NCBI RefSeq assembly: GCF_001718195.1
Contig: NZ_MCNV01000014.1
Span: 62,001-126,000 of the forward strand
DNA length: 64,000 bases
Origin: Paraburkholderia nodosa
GTDB lineage: Bacteria > Pseudomonadota > Gammaproteobacteria > Burkholderiales > Burkholderiaceae
Direction of reading: 5' to 3'
The notes below the pieces were generated by a model. It worked only from the letters and a program-made list of their open reading frames with translations. It was not told where the DNA came from and searched no databases. Both the position numbers and the translations under genes were made by a program. Every line of letters starts with the position of its first letter. Position 1 is the first letter of the stretch. Shown here in pieces: positions 49,175 to 60,101 of the stretch.

Positions 49175-50521
49175 ATGAGTTATTCCTCGAAAGTGCTTTG
49201 GGGAGAAGGCCTGTTCCTCAGGCCTCAGCACTTCCAGCGGCAGGACGCCTATCACGAAGCGCGCCTCTTCGAATCGATCCAGGCCATTGCGCCGTACAAC
49301 TGGGGCGTGCGCACCGCGCGGCTCGACCACGACGCACTGGGCAGCAACATGCTGCGCATGAGCGAACTCGCGCTCGTGTTTCCGGACGGCACGCTCTACA
49401 GCGCGCCGCAGGCCGACGACCTGCCGCCGCCCGTGGCGCTCGACACGCTGCCCGAGGGCATCAACGAATTCACGTTCTACCTGGCGCTGCACCAGATGCG
49501 CGAAACCGGCACGAACTACGCGCCGGATCGCAACGACGGCTTCGTCACGCGTTACGTGAGCGAGCAGGCGAGCGTAGCCGATCACTACACGGACGCCGCG
49601 CAGGCCGACGTGACGTTCCTGAAAACGAACGTCAAGCTGATCGCGCACAGCGAGCCGCGCGATCAGTTGCTCTCGGTGCCCGTCGCACGCGTGCGGCGCA
49701 CTGCGACTTCGGGATTCGAGGTCGACGAAAGCTTCGTGCCGCCGAGTCTCGCCATCGAAGCGTCGCCGCTCCTGCACCAGCGTCTGCGCCGCCTCATCGA
49801 CGCGCTGCAGGCCAAGGTCAATGCGCTCTACGGCTTTCATCGCGAGCCGACCAAGAACATCATCGAGTTCCGTTCGGGCGACATCGCCTCGTTCTGGCTG
49901 CTGCATACGGCGAGCGGCGCGTTCGCCACGCTCGCACATCTCTATCAGCATGCGGCGCTTCACCCCGAGCGGCTCTTTCACGAGCTGCTGCGCCTCGCGG
50001 GCCAGCTCATGACGTTCTCCAAGGGCTACGCGCTGGCCGACCTGCCGGCGTACCGTCACGACGATCCCGGCCCCGGCTTTGCGCGCCTCGATACGATACT
50101 GCGCGACCTGCTCGAAACGGTGATCTCCACGCAATACTTCGCCATTGCGCTCGAAGAAGTGCGTCCGTCGTTCCATATCGGCCGGCTCGATTCGGGCAAG
50201 ATCGACGACAAGACCACCTTCTATCTCGCGGTTTCGGCAGACATGCCCGCCGTCGACCTCGTCGAGGCCGTGCCGGCTCGCTTCAAGGTCGGCGCGCCCG
50301 ACGACGTCGACAAGCTCGTGCTCTCGGCCATGCCGGGCGTGCGGCTCGTCTACACGCCCCAGGTGCCGCCCGCCATTCCCGTGCGGCCCGGCGCATGCTA
50401 TTTCGCGTTCGAGGCGCGTAGCGCGCTTTATGAGCGCATGGTGCAGGCGCAGTCGGCCATGGTCTATGCGCCCTCGGGCATCAACGATCTCAAACTCGAA
50501 CTGATCGCGGTGACGTCATGA
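49175..50521 (+). CDS. tssK: T6SS baseplate-membrane connector TssK
   Basis: A 448-residue cytoplasmic protein: SSKVLWGEGLFLRPQHFQRQ at the N-terminus is the conserved TssK start, and the receptor-binding-like body (VLSAMPGVRLVYTPQVPPAI near the C-terminus) follows. TssK trimers link the baseplate to TssL and TssM. The stop overlaps tssL (ATGA). Length is normal. Confidence 0.96.
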   Translation: MSYSSKVLWGEGLFLRPQHFQRQDAYHEARLFESIQAIAPYNWGVRTARLDHDALGSNMLRMSELALVFPDGTLYSAPQADDLPPPVALDTLPEGINEFTFYLALHQMRETGTNYAPDRNDGFVTRYVSEQASVADHYTDAAQADVTFLKTNVKLIAHSEPRDQLLSVPVARVRRTATSGFEVDESFVPPSLAIEASPLLHQRLRRLIDALQAKVNALYGFHREPTKNIIEFRSGDIASFWLLHTASGAFATLAHLYQHAALHPERLFHELLRLAGQLMTFSKGYALADLPAYRHDDPGPGFARLDTILRDLLETVISTQYFAIALEEVRPSFHIGRLDSGKIDDKTTFYLAVSADMPAVDLVEAVPARFKVGAPDDVDKLVLSAMPGVRLVYTPQVPPAIPVRPGACYFAFEARSALYERMVQAQSAMVYAPSGINDLKLELIAVTS

Positions 50522-51300
50522 GCAACGCCCCTTCCCTTTTCGGCGACGCGGCGCCGCCCGTGAATCACCCCGCGCCTGCCGCGGAGCCCGCTTACCAGGT
50601 GCGCTCGCTGCTCGATTTGCTCTACGACGGCTTCTTCATGCTGTTCCTGTTGAAGAACGGCCGCGAGCCCGGCGACGCCAGCGAATTCGGCGCGCGCGTG
50701 CAGCAGTTTCTGGGCGATTTCGAGCGCGGCGCGAAAAAACTGAACGTCGCGGCCGAAGACGTGTACGCGGCCAAGTTCGCGTTCTGCGCCGCACTCGACG
50801 AATCGGTGCTGGCGTCGTCGTTCCGTATTCGCGCCGAGTGGGAACGCCGCCCCTTGCAGCTCGCGCTCTTTGGCGAGCAACTCGCGGGCGAGAAGTTCTT
50901 CCAGTATCTCGAGGAATGTCGCGCACAAGGCGCGCCGCGGCTGCAGTCGCTCGAGGTCTTCCATATGTGCCTGCTGCTCGGATTCCAGGGCAAGTACATT
51001 CTCGAAGGGCCGGAAAAGCTCGCCTATCTCACGGCGCGCCTGGGCGACGAGATCGCGCATATCAAGGGCAAGCGCGCGGCCTTCGCGCCGCATTGGCCGC
51101 TGCCCGATCAGGTTGCGCACCGCCTCAAACGCGAGGTGCCGCTGTGGTCCATCGGCGCGGTGTTCGCGCTGGTGGGTCTGCTCGCCTGGCTCGGCCTCAG
51201 CACCTGGCTGCGCGACAACACGGTGCACATGCTCGCCCCGTATACGCAACTCATCAAGCTCGGGCCGCAATCGGCAAATTTGACGATCTCGCTGCCTTGA
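50518..51300 (+). CDS. tssL: T6SS inner-membrane protein TssL (DotU)
   Basis: A 260-residue protein with a cytoplasmic hook domain (LLDLLYDGFFMLFLLKNGRE, then FCAALDESVLASSFR and PLQLALFGEQLAGEKFF) and one membrane segment near the C-terminus (SIGAVFALVGLLAWLGLSTW). It has no C-terminal OmpA domain; the OmpA-type protein at 27582-28529 may replace it. It forms the inner part of the TssJLM complex and binds TssK. Confidence 0.95.
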   Translation: MSNAPSLFGDAAPPVNHPAPAAEPAYQVRSLLDLLYDGFFMLFLLKNGREPGDASEFGARVQQFLGDFERGAKKLNVAAEDVYAAKFAFCAALDESVLASSFRIRAEWERRPLQLALFGEQLAGEKFFQYLEECRAQGAPRLQSLEVFHMCLLLGFQGKYILEGPEKLAYLTARLGDEIAHIKGKRAAFAPHWPLPDQVAHRLKREVPLWSIGAVFALVGLLAWLGLSTWLRDNTVHMLAPYTQLIKLGPQSANLTISLP

Positions 51301-51534
51301 GCGTTCGAAAGGGGCGTGGCGTGCGGCCCGCCCCTTTCGCACCCAATCAACGCAAAAAGCAAAACCACCGCCGCAGCGGATATTTCGAAGCAACTGCAGA
51401 GTAGCCGGATTGACGCATTGTCGATACGAACAACTAAGCAAATCATAATTCGTTGGTTTGCCTGGAATCGTTGCAGATCGACAATCATCGAGCATCGTCA
51501 ATCCACTACCCTGCTCGTTGCCGAGTCTCCGCTC

Positions 51535-52616
51535 ATGAAGGCGTTCTCCCCGAAAATCCGTCGGCGCTCCGCCGGAACCGTTCTGCTTGCCGCGTGCGCC
51601 GCTGCGGTCCTGGTACTCCAGGGCGGTTGCAAGCCGCATGGGGAGCAGGCGCAAGACGCGTCTGTCACGACCCGACAAGCGCCGGCGCAGCAGCAAATCA
51701 CCTACTTCAAGTACCCCGACAATCCCGCGTTCGACCTGGTCTATCTCGCCGACAAGCTCGGCTACTTCGACAACACGAGCACGCGGCCCAAATATGTCGG
51801 CAAGATTTCCGCGCCGCAGATCATTCCGCTCGTGGGCACCGGCGATATCGATTTCGGCACGCGCATGGTGCCGCTCGTCATCTCCGCGATTGCCAGCGGC
51901 GCCGATATCAAGGTCATTTCCGCAGGCGGCGAAACACTGCCCGACGCGCCGCACATGAAGTATTTCGTGCGCAAGGATTCGGGCATTCTCGGTCCGAAGG
52001 ACTTCGAAGGCAAAACGGTAGCGTTCAACAGCTTCGGCGCGTGCGCGGAGTTCGTGACCAAAAAGTATCTGGCGCAACACGGTGTGAATGTATCGAAGGT
52101 GAACTGGCTCGTCGTGCCCGACAATCAGTCCGAGCAGGCGCTCGTCACGAAGAACGTGGATGTCGCGATCATTCATCCGCCCTTTTCCGGCTCGGCGGAG
52201 GCCGATCCGCAACTGCGCAAGCTGTGGAGCGACTGGGACGAGGATCACGGCCTTGGCGGCATGGCGCCCTATAGCGTGAACGGCGCGTTTGCCCGTGCCC
52301 ACCCGCAGGCGGTGCGCGACTTCGTCAAGGCCATCGCGAAGGCGGGCAACTGGGTCAATGCGCATCCCGACGAAGCGCGCAAGCTGACGGCCGAGCGGCT
52401 CGGCATCGACGTTCGGCTCGTGGAGCGGTATGCCTACGTGAAGGACCTCGTGGTCACGGAGCCGCCCATCCAGTACTACATCGATATCCTCGAAACGGCA
52501 GGCAAGATTCCGAAGGGCAAGGTCAACGTCAAGGATGTTTACACGAACGACTTCAATCCGTTCGCGAAGCACGAGGCCCAGGCTAGCGCGACGCCCTTGC
52601 CGAACGGAACACGCTC

Positions 52617-52620
<4 letters not shown>
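51535..52620 (+). CDS. ABC transporter substrate-binding lipoprotein (NitT/TauT type)
   Basis: A 361-residue protein. ATG 51535 gives MKAFSPKIRRRSAG, a hydrophobic core and lipobox LQGGC, so it is lipid-anchored; the frame is open to 51316 without a plausible start. The mature part has the NMT1-type layout: FDLVYLADKLGYFD, LVGTGDIDFGTRMVPLVISA and DVAIIHPPFSG. Downstream genes encode the ATPase and permease. Ligand unknown; this family covers sulfonates, nitrate, thiamin precursors and others. It is unrelated in detail to the binding protein at 1396-2823 apart from the superfamily. Confidence 0.87.
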
Positions 52621-53451
<831 letters not shown>

Positions 53452-53471
<20 letters not shown>

Positions 53472-54312
53472 CTCGATGTCCAACCCGGGCGCGGTCCGCG
53501 AATCCTCGCACAGCGTTCAGCGCGCGCGCACAGCTTCATCTTTCGCGCGCCTATACGTAGGCGTGGAGCGCTCCCTCGCGCTCGCCGCCTTCCTCCTGTT
53601 GTGGGAGTTGCTGCCCCGGCTCGGCGTGGTCAACGCGGCTTACCTGAGCCCGCCTTCACAAGTCGCCCTCGCCATCGCGCGGCTCTTCGAAAACGGCGAC
53701 GCGTGGACGCATATCGGTGCGAGCGCCGTGCGCTCCATCAGCGGTTTGCTGCTTGCCGTGGCCGGTGGCATTGCATGCGGCTTCCTGCTGGGATGGTTCA
53801 AGCGCGTCGAACGCGTCGTCGATCCTGTCTTTCAACTGCTGCGGCAGGTGTCGGCGTTTGCGCTCTTTCCCGTTTTCATGTTGTTTCTCGGCATCGGCGA
53901 GTCGTCGAAGATCGCCATTGTCGTGTGGGCCGCGTTCTGGCCGGTGCTACTCAACACCATTGCGGGCGTGAAACAGGTCGAGCGCGTGCTGATCGACTGC
54001 GCGCGCTCGATGGGCGCCTCGCAGCGCTTTATCGCGACGAAGGTCGTGCTGCCGGCTGCGTTGCCGCAGATCCTCACAGGCGTGCGTCTGGCGGGCGCCT
54101 ACAGCATTACGGCGCTGGTGGCGGCAGAAATGATCGGGGCACGTTCGGGGCTCGGCTTCTATACGCTCAATTCGCAGGAGACGTTTCAGATTCCCGATAT
54201 GTACGCAGGCATCGTGCTGCTCGCCATATTTGGACTGCTGATCAATCAGGGCCTGTCGATACTCGAACGGCAACTGCTGCGCTGGCGCGTCGGACTCGCG
54301 CAGAATGGCTAG
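53452..54312 (+). CDS. ABC transporter permease (NitT/TauT type)
   Basis: A 286-residue polytopic permease. The first 35 residues are polar; six hydrophobic segments follow, starting at LALAAFLLLWELLPRLGVV. The ATPase-contacting loop is DCARSMGASQRFIATKVVLP, followed by ALPQILTGVRLAGAYSITAL. It overlaps the ATPase gene upstream and the solute-binding-like gene downstream (8 bases), so all four genes form one operon. Confidence 0.92.
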
Positions 54313-55204
54313 GAACGCTGAGCTCGACGCTTCGGCAATTCCGCGGCGCCTGCGCTGGCCCGCCACCGCGCTAACGGCCACGTTCGCAGCGCTCGCATTA
54401 CTCGCGCTGCTCGCGTGGGCGCTGAACCGCGAGTTGCCACGCGCCCTTGCCGAAAGCGACCTGCCTTTCGCAGCCGCGGCAGCACGCGGCGTGCTGATCG
54501 TGGCGGTGCCCCCGCGCCCCGCGCCTGCGCTTTATGTCGGCAAGGTCGACCGCGCGCTGCGCTCGCCCGACCCGTTCGCGGCGGCGCTCGCTTCGGACCT
54601 CGCTCGCCGCGCAGGGCTGCCTGTGCAGTTCCTGCTGGCCCAACCGGCCGCCGCGCGTGCCGCGCTGCAGGCGGGCAAAGCCGATGCCGCCATTGCCGGC
54701 CTGGATTTCTCGCCCGACGCGCGGGTCGCGTTCGCACCGGCTTCGTATTCGAGCGGCCGTGGCATGGCGCTCGTGCTGGATCATGGCAACGTGCGGACAT
54801 GGCGAGACCTGAGCGGCCGCGCGATTTGCGCATCGCAAGGCAACCCTTATGCACGGCGCGCAGCGCGCGAGTACCACGCGAACCTGCGCGGATTCGACCG
54901 GTCGCTCGATGCGCTGCTGGCGTTCCAGGCGGGCGATTGCGCCGCCCTTGTCGACGACGAATTCGTGATCGAGGCGCTGCTCAAGCAGGCGGACTGGTCC
55001 TACTATCGCCCGCTACCCGGAACCATCGCTGCGCAGGCGGCGTTCATCGCCACGCGCGCGGGCGACGCGGCAAGCGCGGTCTTTGTCGGCAATACGGTGG
55101 CGCAGTGGCAACGCAGCCGCTGGCTGGCGACCGTGCGCAAAGATCAGGCAATCAGCCTCGCGTTCGACATGTTCAACGCGGAAAACGACCTGTATTGCCA
55201 CTAG
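54305..55204 (+). CDS. Membrane-anchored solute-binding-like protein (SBP_bac_3 type)
   Basis: A 299-residue protein with an uncleaved-looking N-terminal membrane helix (ALTATFAALALLALLAWAL) and a periplasmic type-II binding domain: GVLIVAVPPRPAPALYVGKV, DPFAAALASDLARRAGLPVQ, then QAGKADAAIAGLDFSPDARV. This is the amino-acid-binding (SBP_bac_3) class, different from the NMT1-type protein of the same operon. It overlaps the permease gene, so it belongs to the system, either as a second ligand receptor or as a regulator of transport. I know no established example of this combination. Confidence 0.75.
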   Translation: MARNAELDASAIPRRLRWPATALTATFAALALLALLAWALNRELPRALAESDLPFAAAAARGVLIVAVPPRPAPALYVGKVDRALRSPDPFAAALASDLARRAGLPVQFLLAQPAAARAALQAGKADAAIAGLDFSPDARVAFAPASYSSGRGMALVLDHGNVRTWRDLSGRAICASQGNPYARRAAREYHANLRGFDRSLDALLAFQAGDCAALVDDEFVIEALLKQADWSYYRPLPGTIAAQAAFIATRAGDAASAVFVGNTVAQWQRSRWLATVRKDQAISLAFDMFNAENDLYCH

Positions 55205-55235
55205 CTGCGCCGCCTGAGTTCTGCCACGCGCAGCT
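55203..55235 (+). terminator. Possible terminator hairpin after the second ABC operon
   Basis: AGCTGCGC (55203-55210) and GCGCAGCT (55228-55235) form a perfect eight-pair stem with a 17-base loop directly at the last stop codon, followed within ten bases by CTTTT. The long loop lowers confidence. The 278-base gap to the next gene holds nothing else I can identify. Confidence 0.4.
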
Positions 55236-55482
55236 GGCAGCTTTTCAACAGGCACGCCTTGTGGCCGCACGCATTGCGCGAGTTTCGAATCCATGCCCTT
55301 GCTCTGCCCTTAGCCGGTAACGAAAGCGGCGCTCGCGCAAAGCTTCAGTAGATATTGAACTCCATGGCGCGCAAGACGCCAGGCAGCACGAGTAGCGCAG
55401 CCGATAGCCACGCACGCGCGAGGCGGTGCAGAGTCGTCGAATCGTGGGCGTTACGCACACACGCCTCTAAACGGAACCCGGT

Positions 55483-55995
55483 CTAGAACCCGCGCCTCAG
55501 GTTCCGGTCGCGCATTGGGTCGGGCGTCTTCTGCGTGAGCCGCAAGATGCCCTGATCGTCGAAGTAGAAGTGAAACATCATGTAGTCGATGTTGTTCGCG
55601 ATGTAGCGGTAGGACCAGACTTCCCGCTGCATGCGCGAAAAGTAGGCCGTCTCCGCGGGCCGGCCGAAATTGATCAGGACATCGTTGCGTGTCCACTCGT
55701 TGACTTTCGCCCGATAGAACTCGCTCTCCTGCATGACCTGACGCACACTCACGACCTTGCCGCTCGCGTCGATGTCGGCGACGGTGTTCGTCGACCCCAT
55801 CGGCTGGGTCGGCCACATGAGACGTTTGCCGCCGTCCGGCAGGTTATAGGTTTCGCGCGGCGGCCCGAGACGCGCGATCAACGCAGACTGGTCGCTGCCC
55901 GGTTCGATGCTTTGCCACGGCTGGGCGCAACCGGCCGCGAGCAGCACCGCGGCGGCGAGCCACGCGCGCTTCACGAAATTGGACAGAGACCCCAT
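55483..55995 (-). CDS. SmpA/OmlA (BamE-like) lipoprotein
   Basis: A 170-residue outer-membrane lipoprotein with lipobox LAAGC (Cys23). The mature part has a repeated small fold: SIEPGSDQSALIARLGPPRE, then WTRNDVLINFGRPAETAYF, each followed by beta strands with aromatic residues (REVWSYRYIAN, FHFYFDDQGILR). This is the pattern of SmpA/OmlA/BamE-type domains, here apparently in tandem. It stands alone between the ABC operon and the chemoreceptor pseudogene. It is not the housekeeping BamE, which is shorter. Confidence 0.75.
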   Translation of the reverse strand: MGSLSNFVKRAWLAAAVLLAAGCAQPWQSIEPGSDQSALIARLGPPRETYNLPDGGKRLMWPTQPMGSTNTVADIDASGKVVSVRQVMQESEFYRAKVNEWTRNDVLINFGRPAETAYFSRMQREVWSYRYIANNIDYMMFHFYFDDQGILRLTQKTPDPMRDRNLRRGF

Positions 55996-56295
55996 TCACG
56001 CACCCCTGAGCAGCGAATCTGGCGAGCAACACACGCAGATCATGGCGGCCGTGGCGGATGCGGACAATCAGACCTTGGTCCTACCGGCAAAAGCCGGCGC
56101 TCCGCGGAGGCCGGCCACGGCGTGTGCAATACTGGTGCAGCATGGTTGCACGCCCCGAACGGGTTGCCAGCGGCGTTTACACGCGACCTCTGCTTTCGGG
56201 GCGATCGCGTGGAAGCGATCTGGCCAGTCGACGCACGCGGTCTTTCCCGATGACGCTCCGATGCCGCAACGATCGCTGCGGCATCCGCTTTTACG

Positions 56296-56903
56296 TCAAG
56301 CGCCCACAAATCTGAAAACCGACACCGCCTGCTGCAACTGCGCCGCCTGATCGGCCATCGAGCTTGCCGCGGCAGCCGCCTGCTCGACCAAGGCCGCGTT
56401 TCGCTGCGTGACCTGGTCCATTTGCGCGACCGCGCGAATGTCGGCGACGATGCCGGTTAGCTGCGCACGCATCTCGCCGAGCGCGTACAGCAAGCTGCTC
56501 GTATCGCCAGCATGCGTTGCTATGGATACCGAAAGATCGCCAGCGGCGATACGGCCCGCGATTTCCATGGCGTGAGCCGGCTCGCAGCCCAGCCGGCGCG
56601 AAAGCCGCTGCGAAATCAACCAGGCCAGCAATGCGCCTGTCGCGACCGCACCGAGCAGCATCGCCACGATGAGGGTGCGCATGTACTGGAATTGCACCGT
56701 GGCTTCGGTCTGCGCACTCTTGGCCTCGCGTTGCAGCGAATCGATCAGCGCGGCGACGCTGTCTCCCAACGCGACACTCGCCGCAATGGCGCGGCGTACG
56801 AGCTCGGCGTTGTCCACACCTGCCGGCACGGGTGCGAAACCGATCTGCTGATGCATGCTGTCAGCAGCTTTTTGAACACCGTCATGCGATCGAGCCATCT
56901 CAT
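56296..56903 (-). pseudogene. Methyl-accepting chemotaxis protein with two large internal deletions
   Basis: ATG 56903, preceded by AAGGGGA, opens MRWLDRMTVFKKLLTA, a typical chemoreceptor N-terminus. The frame then jumps to the end of the periplasmic domain in another frame (IGFAPVPAGVDNAELVRRAI), a second membrane helix (TLIVAMLLGAVATGALLAWL) and a HAMP domain (RRLGCEPAHAMEIAGRIAAG). At IVADIRAVAQ it jumps to MDQVTQRNAALVEQAAAAAS, the far end of the signalling domain. The whole kinase-contacting tip is missing, as is most of the sensor. The remaining frame from 56898 is open, but the product cannot signal. Confidence 0.8.
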
Positions 56904-57121
56904 GGCTGTCCCCTTATTCGATTCCGCTTTATGTGTATCACGGCGAGCGAAAGCCTCGACGCAAGCGCGCCAAGCTTGATGCAATCCCCCCACCAAGGGT
57001 AGGAGGGCAACGGATACAGGGAGAATCAGCCAGCGCTTCTAGCGGTGTCAGCGGAGTTCTGCTAACCCGCCGCGCGCGCCGCATTTCGAGGGGGACGTGA
57101 CATCCATGACGCTGAGAGCCC

Positions 57122-59644
57122 TCAGTTTCCAGCCTGCTGCGCGCTGGCCGGTACGAGCTTCAGCGTATGCACCAGTGCGCCCGGCAGGAACGGCGCCGCG
57201 TCGCCATGCACCCACGTTTCATGCCCCGCGAGGAAATACGGCGACATGGGATTGCCCGATTGCCCGCCCGGCATCTCGAAGATGCCGTCCTGTTCGCGCC
57301 CCGGCGACACCGCGAAACGCTCGGACGCGCCGAATGCCCGGGCCTGCACGCGCGGCATGTTGATGTCGCCCGGGAGCGGGTCGTGCGGCGCGCTGAGCCA
57401 GCCGCGAACCCACGGCAGCCATGCCGGCACCATGCGCGCGAACGGATGCGCAATGGTCGAGCGGTTGCGCTCGCCCCAGCGCGCCTCTTCGAGCGTGGTG
57501 CCCTTGGGCAACCGGGCGATCGTGTGATCGATGCGGTCCAGCATGAACGCGCGCCAGTCCGCGAAGCCTCCCGGTATCCACGCGCGATGGTCGGCCAGCG
57601 TCTCCATCGTCGCTTCGTAACGCGAGTTCGCCGCGCGATAGCTGAGGTCCGGCGCAATCGCGGCCATCTGCTTGTCAAGTACCCCGAACCATGCTTCGTA
57701 GAGCGAGTCGTAGAACGCGCGCACCAGCCGGTAGCCGACAGCATTCACATCGGCGCGGCCATCCCACGCCTGAACGAGGCGCTGGAATTCGGCGCGTTGA
57801 GGATGGCCGTCGAGCGCGCGTGCATCGAGCGCGTCGAGCGCAACGCGTCGCCAGTACTCGATCCAGAACGCGCGATCGTCGGTCTGCACCGCGAGCATGT
57901 CGCGCTCGCCCGCGTGCGGCAGCGCGAGGAGGTCGTTGCGAATCTGCGTGGCGCGCGCGCCGAGATCGGTGCCGGCATCGCCAATTTGCGTCACTTCCTC
58001 CAGCGGCAGGGTACGGTTATTCGCGGTCCAGATGCGGCCGGCCGGCGGATCGACGCGAACCGGATACGCATCGGGCGTCCGATATCCTTGCCAGCCGGCG
58101 TACGTCCCGGAGAGGTACGGCATGCTCGCGAGCGCGGCCGCCTGACCGTCCACTTCAGCGTCCGCAGTGGCATCCGCGAAGCGCGGCAGCGGCCCGGCGA
58201 GCGTCCAGCCGATATGGCCTTGCGCGTCGGCCACCATGAAGTTCTGCGTCGGCATGCCGAAGGTCTGCGCGGCATGCAACGCGTCGGCGACGTTCGTGAT
58301 GCCTTCGAGCCGCATGAAGTTCATGTTGGTCGCCTGCGGATCCTGCGCGACCCAATGCAATGCATACGCGCGCTCGCCGGCCACAATCTGTGGCCCCCAG
58401 CGCGTTTGTACGACCGGCAGATCGACGCTCGCGCCGCCGTTCACGTCGAGCCGCTCGTGGATCACCTGCGCACGCTCCCATCCGCCGCTCGGGACGCGGT
58501 AGCGCAGTGGATCGGCCGGATCGCGTTGAAGTTCGACCAGATCGACGAAGCGCCCATAGCTGTTCGTGAAGCCCCACACAATATGGCCGTTGCTGCCGGC
58601 CACGACGAACGGTGTACCCGGCAAGCTGACGCCCGTGATGCGCCGCACGCCGCCTTCGGGCGCAGGATAGACGAGCGAGATCCGGTACCAGATGTTCGGC
58701 AACGAGAGGCCGAGGTGCATGTCGCTCGCGAGCAGCGCGCCGCCGTGTGCGCTGTGCGCGCCGTCGACCGCGAAACCGTTGCTGCCGACCATCGAATCGA
58801 CCGCGCTCCCGCCGCCCGCGAAGCCGCTAACGAAACCAGGCGGGCCGGCGACAAGTACGTTGGCCTCCGGTTCGGCATCGACGGCGGACCGCGTTGACGG
58901 GAGCCATGACGGCGGCGCGGCGGGCAGCGCCGCCGGCGGCTGCGCCAATGGGCGCTGCCCGTCGAGCGGGGCGTCCCAGTGGCTCGTCTCAGGCAGCAGG
59001 AACGCAAGCAGATCGGCCGGCACGCGCTCGCGCAACGCCGCGCGAGAGAGTACGCGCCTCACCTGGTCATACTGAAGATCGAAGTACATCGCGTAGACCG
59101 CGAGAACTGTGTCTTCGGGACGCCACGGCGCCGGTTGCGCGCGCAACAGCCAGTATTCGAACGGCCGCGCGCGAAGCGAGCGCAGGCCGTCGTTGACACC
59201 CGCCGTGTAGCGCTCGATCAACTCCCGCTGATCGGCGGAGAGCGCGGCGAGCGCCGCCTGCGCGTGCTCGCGAAAGCGCAAGGGCCGGTCGCGTCGGTCC
59301 AGCGGCAGCGCCGCCGGGCCGATGAGTGCCGCCATTTCGCCAGCGGCGACCCGGCGCAGCAAATCCATCTGGAAGAAGCGGTCCTGCGCGTGAAGGAAAC
59401 CGCTCGCATACGCAACGTCGCCACGCGTGCCGCCCTGTACCGTCGGCACGCCGAGCGCATCGCGCCCGATCGTTACCGGTGCGGAGAGCGGCACGGCACG
59501 CGTGCCGTCCAGCTGTGGCAAGCTGACGCGCAATGCCAGCCAGCCCGCCAGCACCATGGCAGCCAGGACGATGACGACGGCACACAGCAAAATCAGCGGC
59601 CACGCACGGCGCCGCTTTGGCGGGAAAGGACTCGAACGGGTCAT
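57122..59644 (-). CDS. Penicillin acylase family protein (peptidase S45)
   Basis: An 840-residue exported enzyme. Residues 15-36 form a membrane anchor or signal. The alpha-chain part contains GVPTVQGGTRGDVAYASGFL and QDRFFQMDLLRR; the N-terminal nucleophile is Ser288 in MVGSNGFAVDG, exposed by autocleavage to give the beta chain, and HIVWGFTNSYGRFVDL carries the expected Asn/oxyanion region. Family members hydrolyse amide bonds of penicillins, acyl-homoserine lactones or other N-acyl compounds in the periplasm; the substrate here is not determinable. It is monocistronic and divergent from the DUF3079 gene. Confidence 0.9.
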   Translation of the reverse strand: MTRSSPFPPKRRRAWPLILLCAVVIVLAAMVLAGWLALRVSLPQLDGTRAVPLSAPVTIGRDALGVPTVQGGTRGDVAYASGFLHAQDRFFQMDLLRRVAAGEMAALIGPAALPLDRRDRPLRFREHAQAALAALSADQRELIERYTAGVNDGLRSLRARPFEYWLLRAQPAPWRPEDTVLAVYAMYFDLQYDQVRRVLSRAALRERVPADLLAFLLPETSHWDAPLDGQRPLAQPPAALPAAPPSWLPSTRSAVDAEPEANVLVAGPPGFVSGFAGGGSAVDSMVGSNGFAVDGAHSAHGGALLASDMHLGLSLPNIWYRISLVYPAPEGGVRRITGVSLPGTPFVVAGSNGHIVWGFTNSYGRFVDLVELQRDPADPLRYRVPSGGWERAQVIHERLDVNGGASVDLPVVQTRWGPQIVAGERAYALHWVAQDPQATNMNFMRLEGITNVADALHAAQTFGMPTQNFMVADAQGHIGWTLAGPLPRFADATADAEVDGQAAALASMPYLSGTYAGWQGYRTPDAYPVRVDPPAGRIWTANNRTLPLEEVTQIGDAGTDLGARATQIRNDLLALPHAGERDMLAVQTDDRAFWIEYWRRVALDALDARALDGHPQRAEFQRLVQAWDGRADVNAVGYRLVRAFYDSLYEAWFGVLDKQMAAIAPDLSYRAANSRYEATMETLADHRAWIPGGFADWRAFMLDRIDHTIARLPKGTTLEEARWGERNRSTIAHPFARMVPAWLPWVRGWLSAPHDPLPGDINMPRVQARAFGASERFAVSPGREQDGIFEMPGGQSGNPMSPYFLAGHETWVHGDAAPFLPGALVHTLKLVPASAQQAGN

Positions 59645-59876
59645 GGAGGAGCACGCAGGTCGTTGTGTTCAGCGCTTCCAGGCGCGGCGACCGGATCGGC
59701 CGGACGCCGTACGACCATAGCATGACCCTGTGGCAACAACACGCAGGGAGAGCGACGCGGCCTTCTACCTCTTCACCGCCCTTCCTGGGCGCGACAGTCT
59801 GCCATCTGCCACCGTGCCGCGGAAAGAACACAATCTCGATATTGCGTTCCGTCCGAGATCGCGCGGGGGCGACATC

Positions 59877-60080
59877 ATGGCAAAGAAGTTTCCGATTCAC
59901 CCGCTGCGCCCCGAGCGCCTGTGCTGGGGCTGCGACCACTACTGCCCGGCCAACGACATGCGATGCGGCAACGGCCAGAGCCGCACGCAGCATCCGGCCG
60001 AACTGCTCGGCGACGACTGGCTCGAACAGGGCGACTGGGGTATCGAAGTCGACGCGTCCGGCAAAAGCTTCACGCCTTAA
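59877..60080 (+). CDS. DUF3079 small cysteine-rich protein
   Basis: A 67-residue protein matching DUF3079: MAKKFPIHPLRPERLCWGCD, then YCPANDMRCGNG and a conserved HPAELLGDDW. Four cysteines (two in CWGC, one each in YCP and RCG) suggest zinc binding. ATG 59877 is supported by the family start; the frame open from 59730 is not. GCGGGGGCG lies just upstream. Function unknown. Confidence 0.83.
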   Translation: MAKKFPIHPLRPERLCWGCDHYCPANDMRCGNGQSRTQHPAELLGDDWLEQGDWGIEVDASGKSFTP

Positions 60081-60101
60081 CGCGCGAAATCAACCGCGCA
60101 A

